Assembly: GCA_021464245.1 (NCBI GenBank)
Contig: JADCRB010000010.1
Location: forward strand, 4,296,735-4,360,734
DNA: 64,000 bases
Direction of reading: 5' to 3'
From: Carallia brachiata
Taxonomy: Eukaryota > Streptophyta > Magnoliopsida > Malpighiales > Rhizophoraceae
Made by a program: the position numbers and the translations under genes
The notes under the pieces: model-generated
What the model was told of the DNA's origin: nothing
Database searches by the model: none
Seen by the model: the letters and a program-made list of their open reading frames with translations, nothing else
Shown here: positions 58,601-64,000 of the stretch, piece by piece
How positions within the stretch are numbered: the first letter of the stretch is position 1
How the letters are laid out: the number at the start of each line of letters is the position of its first letter

Positions 58601-60904
58601 AGATGAGATTGAAAATAAAATGATTTTAATTATCAAAAAATGTAATTTTTAATTTCAATATATTAAAAAAAATAAAAAAGTGAAGGTCTAAGTTTGAATC
58701 ATTGTTTGAGAGAGACAGACTGACTTATAGGAAGTGACGAACCTAGAGCCTTGGCTTTAAGGTGGCCGCCTTTGAAGAGGTGAAAGATTAAAAAACCCCA
58801 ATTCTCGGTACCATATACATTAACACTATAAATTTTTATATTATATGATTAAATCACTAATAATAAAATCCTTATAAAATTATAAAAACTGACATGTGAT
58901 TATGTACAATCAAAAAGGATATATTGGTTGAACATATGTATAACATAAAAAATTTTTGCAAATTTTAAGAGGAGATATTATACTTCAAAATTTCTTAAGG
59001 GGGAGGGCACAAAAAAATTTTAGTAAAGACATTAAATTGTAACATATTATAAGGCCAAAATGCAAATTTCAAAAATGTTTGTGTGAAGAGAGACATAAAA
59101 TTTTAATAATTGGGTGTGCTAAAATAAAGAATTAAAAAATATTTTGGGCCACACCCCTCTTAGCATAAGTTTTTGGTCACAAGATATGATATTGTATTCA
59201 ATAGTTAGAATTTAAAATTTTATTTTAAATGTTTTATATTTTAATCACAAGAAGGAATGTGTGAAATTTATAAGAAAAGAAGAACTATTTGTTGTAGAAT
59301 TCATGATCCAATAGATTTCAAATAAACAAAAAAAAAAGAAAAAATAGAAATTGTATACTTGTTTCGCAACTCACTCTTTAGTAATGGGCCTTTAAATAGT
59401 AGATGGCCATATTTCATCTTATTCTTTTTAAAAATAAACTTTAAATATATTTAATATTATCACAAATCTTAATTTAAAAAAATCAAATTTTGTTTATTGA
59501 ATGCTGTATGTACAATGTAGGCCAGTTTGTCTGCACATAAAATTTAAATGAATCGTCTAGAGAAAGGTGGGTAAAGAGTTTAATGTTAGAACACAAGCCT
59601 GAATTCGTCGCTGAAAGCCCTCCTCCCCCTCCTTTTCGTCCTTTAAAGCCCTTTGGATCCATTCTTCTCCTTCTCACCCTCCTTTGCATGATCAATCTTT
59701 TTTTCATTAAAAAAATAGGAAAGTAGAGGCAGTGCCTCCACTTATTTTATTATAGAGTATTATATCAAAACTCAAGAAAAGTGTGAATAATTTGGATAGT
59801 TATATTATGGTTCGCACTAAGATTTAACATAAGTTTAACCTCACCAATTACCCAGACAAGCACTCCAAGTCAGGATCTACACTGATAATATTCAGTATCT
59901 TTATTACTAGATCACAACTTTAGGTAGATAGTCAATTGTGGAAAGACAATCCAAATTATCCTCATTACGGAAGCCAGAGGCCTTATTTTATTAGAAGCCC
60001 TACTCCAACAGCAAGTCCCCTCCTGACCAAAATTAGACTCCTCCTCTAACTTGTTGTCAGGCCCAAAATATTCCACTCCTTACTTACTTAAGTTGCCCTG
60101 TTGGCCCAATATCTTAGCCCCGTGGCTCTCTTCCATGTACGCTCCTTTCACAACTCACGTAAGACCCACCTGGGATCACGGTGGGTTTCAGTTCCGCTCT
60201 CTCATTTTATTGAAAAAAAAAAGAACAGAAGAAGTCACAACTCACGTCGCCAACAAAAATCTTGTTTGTCCCGAGACAGTTTCTTCCCTCGATGGCAAAG
60301 CACAAAGAGCTGCCAATCCCAATTTACTCGACGCTAGACCTTGTTGAGCGTCAGCTCGAAAAGGCTCAGCCTCGGTAAATCCTGACCAAAGTTGAAGAAA
60401 AGAAAGGTGTGCATGGTAAATCCGCATTGTGAGTGGGGATCAGATATGTACAACCGAAAACTTTTACAATATCAGGATTTCTGTGAACCTTACAATCACG
60501 AGTCAGTGGCTTCAAATATTATTTTTCTCTATGGTTACGGTGTTTGATGAAATTGGAAAATATGCATTTTTCTTTTAATTCTCTATCTGTAATTGTATCA
60601 AAAAAAAAAAAAAAAATTCTAATTTGTAATACAAACCACAACGTGACTCAAATAACATAAGTTAGTATTGTCTCAATTTTATCAAAATATATATTACATA
60701 TAATAATACTCATAGATTTACACATCAACGAAACTATTCATTCATTTACATCTTTTAGATTTACCCAACGAAAATCTATTCATTTAATTATAAATAAATA
60801 AAAAGAAGAAAAAGGGCAAAAAGGAGCTAAAAAGTTACTTTTGATGAGAACGATGTCGTCTCTCCCTAGCCCGTATCCGTATGTCGTTTTTGTCTTAGAA
60901 AGTG
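55630..60904. other. WRKY48 3' UTR and intergenic DNA
   Basis: A (GATC)n-like run directly follows the WRKY48 stop (55630-55643). 56568-56612 is alternating purine-pyrimidine (ATGCGCGCGCGTGT). 58690-59170 looks like a worn interspersed repeat (GACGAACCTAGAGCC start, CCACACCCCTCTTAGC end) without provable ends. 59960-60430 is GC-richer and unidentified. No exon recognised. Confidence 0.4.
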
Positions 60905-60921
60905 CACGTGAGAGACACGTG
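60905..60921 (+). promoter_or_regulatory. Two G-boxes upstream of the distal transcription unit
   Basis: CACGTG at 60905-60910 and again at 60916-60921 with a 5-bp spacer; together with the flanks they form an imperfect palindrome. About 25 bp on, AGAAGCCCTAAATAATAAAACCC-type sequence (60943-60965) combines a telo-box-like GCCCTAA with an A/T-rich TATA-like stretch. A pyrimidine-rich leader (60988-61060) follows. G-boxes bind bZIP and bHLH (PIF) factors. Together this looks like a real promoter reading rightwards. Confidence 0.45.
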
Positions 60922-62612
60922 CCTCCCAAATCCCACATCGCCAGAAGCCCTAAATAATAAAACCCAGTGCCTGAGCCAGCCGCAACCCTCTCTAACGAAG
61001 ATCGAAATCACCGAACCCATATTGCTGTATAACTCTCTTCGTCTCTTCCAATTTTTCCAATGTTTGGTATGATCATCTGACACTGATTGTTTTTTTCAAT
61101 TGTGTGTGTATATATATATATGTTGTTTGTTTTATGGGTCTGTTATCTGTTATTTTGTTTAGAAAAATAGAAAAGCACCAATTAGCCCCTTGGCTTTTCG
61201 AACACAGAGATTTCAAGGAATAAAACGAGAAAAGGATGAAAGGTGCGACATTTAAAGGCCTCGATTCACTCTGTGCAGCTCTATGAGTATGAGAGCTTTT
61301 CGTTCTTCTTGGCTTTTTTCTCATTCTTTCGCTGCACAGAGTTTGTGTTTTTGTCAAAAATTGGAAAAATGAATTATTTATCTTTTAATTTTTAATTTTT
61401 AATGTCTTATAGATGTGGGTATTGTGCGGTTGGTAGTTCAATTTAATTTCTCTTCTTTGTGCTTGTATTTTTCTATAAAAAAAATCCCTTTTTATTTAGG
61501 TCTTCAATCTTTGATAAATTCATTGCTTGGTTGGAAATGTAGTTTATGGAGAGTCTCATTATCTTGTTTCTTGTTTCCTTAAATGTGAAATAGCTTCTAT
61601 TGATCTTGACGGTGGCTTTTGGGACATAAATATTTCTTGCGCTGAGCAAACATAATCTTAACTTGCCCCTGCAAATATATTAGAATGGTAAAGCACCATA
61701 ATTCATGGCCTGTTATGTGCATAACTTCTTTTCCGGGCCGTACGAGCATGGTGCAATAGCGATATACTAGTATCATCTTTATTAGCTCAAATGGTCTTTT
61801 CACATGATTGACTGAGCAAGAGCATTGGAGATGACATGTTCCACTATTGTTTGGATTTTATTCCACATTCTGATTTCCTCAAGTCTGCATTCCCTACCAA
61901 TTTGAGTTGATTTTACAAACGTTCTAATTATTGGCTTGTTATGCTTATGGTTGATATCTATGCTTTTGAGTTTGACCTTGGTTTGGTTGCAGTGAAATTC
62001 ATGACCTCTATTTTAATTGCAGTAAAATGAACATTAACAGTGTGAAATTGGTGTTGCTGGTGTCTTTTTCTCTGCTTGTCTTTTATTTATTTTTCTTAGC
62101 TGCTTACAGTCATTGTTGCTCTGCTTCCTTTTTAAGCTCATTGCAGAGATTAATTCTGATGAAACACCGAGAATGCTTTCCATGTTCAGCGTATAAATTT
62201 GTTTTCTCTTTCAGTTTTAGTCTTCATAATGTAGTTTCATGTATGTTTACGTGTCTATTTAAACCCTCGCCTCAAAATTTAATGTCTATGGCCCCAAACT
62301 AAGTGATAAAGCTGCGAAGTATGCTCTTTTACTTAGGGCGATGATTTTTGGTTTCTTACATTCAGATTTCAGATTGGACCTGTTTTGTGCTTATTTCAAG
62401 GATTGCTAACTATTCAGTTACAATGAACTCCGTCATTTATAGCGTATTGAAGAGTATTTTTGTCCATTTTTCTACTTATGATATGCTCAAGATTACATGT
62501 TTTTTTCTGCATTTCTGTATGGCCTATTGTTTTAGTGATAGCATTTCAAAAGCAAAATATATCAACAATGGTTTCTCTTCCTTGGCTTTATGCTTTTAGA
62601 TGGCGTGCTCAT

Positions 62613-62705
62613 GGCAAAAGCAAGATGATGAGGTGTCTTTTACTGAATTCATCTGTAGAATGAATATCATAAATGGTCTTCAAAGTTCTCTGATTGCTTT
62701 GCTTC
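62613..62705 (+). ncRNA. Box C/D small nucleolar RNA candidate
   Basis: C box ATGATGA (62625-62631), D' box CTGA (62643-62646), a C'-like AATGAAT (62659-62665) and D box CTGA (62690-62693) are spaced as in a C/D snoRNA. The sequence before the C box (GCAAAAGCAA) pairs with that after the D box (TTGCTTTGC) to form the terminal stem, with one bulge. The stretch upstream of D (TTCAAAGTTCT) would pair, with one G-U, to AGGACUUUGAA as I recall it from the 5' domain of plant 25S rRNA. Such RNAs guide 2'-O-methylation with fibrillarin in the nucleolus. The boxes are identical in copy 2, while the spacer differs. Not confirmed by expression data. Confidence 0.6.
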
Positions 62706-63056
62706 TGCTGCACAATGTACTCTTATTTATGATGTAACCTTAGATGTTTAGTCTATTGAAGGTTCCATCACAAATTGTTTGATTAAGACTACGGGCTTAC
62801 ACTTAATTGTTAACAAACAGCAACGCAGTTCTTTTTAACGGCAAGCATATTCAGTTACAATGAACTCGATCGTTTATAGTGTATGGAAGAGTATTTTTGT
62901 CCATTTTTCCTCCTATAGTCTGCTCAAGATTACATGTAGTTTTTTGTACTTTTGTATGGTCTATTCTTTCAGTGATAACATTTCAAAAGCATAAAGAATT
63001 TTATACCAACAATGGTTTCTCTTCCTTTGCTTTATGCATTTAGATTACGTGCTTGT

Positions 63057-63335
63057 GGCAAATGCAAAATGATGAGGTGTCTGCTACTGAATTCATCTGT
63101 GGAATGAATATCATAAAGAGAGTGACTATATAGACTCGCAATCTGCGACACGCGGAAAGTACCTGGTTGATGTGATGGTTTCTTTATTTATTTATTTTTA
63201 TTTTTTAAATTCAATATATTTTTTCAATCCAACGTTTTAGATCTCATGTGCTAGCTTTTTCTCTATTATTGCTTGCCCGCATTGCTTTTCCCTATCCCTG
63301 ATATGGTCTTCAAAGTTCTCTGATTGCTTTGCCTT
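63057..63335 (+). pseudogene. Second snoRNA copy, split by an insertion
   Basis: The C box ATGATGA (63069-63075), D' CTGA (63087-63090) and AATGAAT (about 63103-63109) are kept. The D-box half (TTCAAAGTTCT-CTGA-TTGCTTTGCC, D box 63320-63323) lies about 184 bp further on because of the insert at 63119-63302. A third, mutated D-half (TTCT-CTAA-TTGCTTTGCC) follows at about 63331-63355. As it stands this copy could not fold as a normal C/D snoRNA. Confidence 0.55.
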
Positions 63336-63473
63336 CGAAGTTCTCTAATTGCTTTGCCTTTGCTCCACGATTTACTCTTATATATGGTTTAACCTTAGTC
63401 TATTGAAGGTTCCATTGCAAATTGTTTGAGTAAGACTGTATAGTTACATTTAAGTGGCAACAAGTAGCAATGG

Positions 63474-64000
63474 CATTTGAAAGTTCATCCTTTTTGTTTT
63501 TTATCATGAATTTAACTATCTAATAAATTATTACTTTGTTGTAACTTTAAAATTAAAAGACTTTTGAAAACTTGAAATGTTTTTTGCAAACTGTTTTTGA
63601 AGTCACCTTTTATTAAATTCCGGACAGTTTGTTCAACGAGTTAACGCCATAGCCTGTGGAGCAACATCTATATATTTTTGTCACACACTAGGCAATAGGT
63701 CTGAATTGGTTTGTGAATCTGTAGCACGTGTTGTGAGAAGGTTTGTAGGTAATTCGTGTGTTAACTAACTTGCTAAAGTTGAGACAAATTGTGGCATGGA
63801 TGATGTTTTTCTTCACAGTCCTTCGATGGGATTCTTGCCATGCCTTGATGGTGACTGATCTGGCGTTGCCTTTGCTGGCAAGTAGTTAGTTTTCTTTGTA
63901 TCTATTTTTTTGCTCCAAAAAAAAAAAAAAAAAAACAATACGGAGGCAAGCAAATGTTACCGTCGAATAACTATAGCAAGGTAATTGTTTGTATTGTGGA
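63474..64000. other. End of window, no gene recognised
   Basis: Balanced composition with a poly-A run at 63918-63935. A GGATGATGT ... GACTGATC pair at 63798-63861 resembles C and D boxes but lacks a terminal stem. Confidence 0.35.

Larger units (their letters stand above)
62411..63473 (+). repeat. Direct duplication of a ~420-bp block, second copy interrupted
   Basis: Copy 1 (62411-62828) and copy 2 (62849-63473) share TATTCAGTTACAATGAACTC, GAGTATTTTTGTCCATTTTT, GTTTCTCTTCCT, TGATGAGGTGTCT and TCTATTGAAGGTTCCAT in the same order, at roughly 85% identity. Copy 2 is longer because about 184 bp (63119-63302) are inserted and a 25-bp piece around TTCTCTGATTGCTTTGCC is repeated at 63303-63357. 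Confidence 0.85.
60970..64000 (+). other. Probable transcription unit running off the window, coding content not identified
   Basis: A promoter-like region is followed by a GC-richer leader and, from about 61080, T-rich intron-like DNA that continues to the window end. An ATG at 61061 is followed after seven bases by GTATGATC, a possible exon end, but no downstream exon could be identified. The unit contains a duplicated block with a snoRNA candidate, so it may be a snoRNA host gene or the first intron of a protein gene whose exons lie beyond 64000. Confidence 0.35.

Noticed and set aside
60292..60378. 28-codon ORF starting MAKHKELPIPIYSTLD
   Set aside because: Could be a first exon, but there is no good donor before the stop and no continuation was found. 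Too short to support.
62027..62663. Hydrophobic open frames in the distal unit
   Set aside because: T-rich intron-like DNA reads as hydrophobic residues by composition. One frame overlaps the snoRNA candidate.
63798..63861. Second C/D snoRNA (GGATGATGT to GACTGATC)
   Set aside because: Flanks do not pair into a terminal stem and no D'/C' pair is evident.

Overview
This is a eukaryotic nuclear window from a flowering plant, most likely a eudicot. The coding exons are short and separated by AT-rich GT...AG introns. The flanking DNA is long, AT-rich and full of decayed transposable elements. The recognisable proteins are plant-specific families: WRKY, an atypical plant bHLH, a WUSCHEL-related homeobox fragment and a plant KASH-like membrane protein, plus the general eukaryotic chaperone subunit prefoldin 3. 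I cannot name the species.

Layout. 1-477: the 3' part of a WUSCHEL-clade homeobox gene with a stop codon inside the homeodomain. 1.4-2.3 kb: an LTR with a 47-bp tandem array. 3.4 kb: a tRNA-derived SINE with perfect target-site duplications. 5.8-7.0 kb: a three-exon gene for a small tail-anchored, KASH-like (SINE3-like) protein. 14.3-15.8 kb: a bHLH147/148-like gene, recognisable along its whole length but read in five successive frames. 25.6-27.9 kb: two related non-LTR retroelements facing away from each other. 31-37.6 kb: a nest of non-autonomous DNA elements, including two large foldback elements and the second copy of a 0.7-kb AT-rich element. 38.3-41.0 kb: the six-exon prefoldin subunit 3 gene. 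43.3-44.0 kb: a miniature LTR element (TRIM). 47.7-48.7 kb: a Tourist-like MITE swollen by about 0.6 kb of purine-rich GA repeat. 54.0-55.6 kb: the three-exon WRKY48-like gene. From about 60.9 kb: a promoter with paired G-boxes, then a region holding a box C/D snoRNA candidate inside a direct duplication.

Genes together. No operon-like or pathway logic links the genes; they are independent nuclear transcription units. The gene order is still informative. From memory, Arabidopsis has the bHLH148 and SINE3 genes next to each other on chromosome 3, and PFD3 and WRKY48 next to each other on chromosome 5. Here all four lie in one 50-kb segment, which looks like an ancestral order later split by duplication and gene loss in Arabidopsis. 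This was not checked against a database.

I found no obviously new molecular system. The observations most worth following are the duplicated and interrupted snoRNA, the two foldback elements carrying TGACG motifs, the purine-rich MITE, the frame-scattered bHLH gene and the unusual Pro-Phe-Pro-Thr C-terminus of the KASH-like protein.
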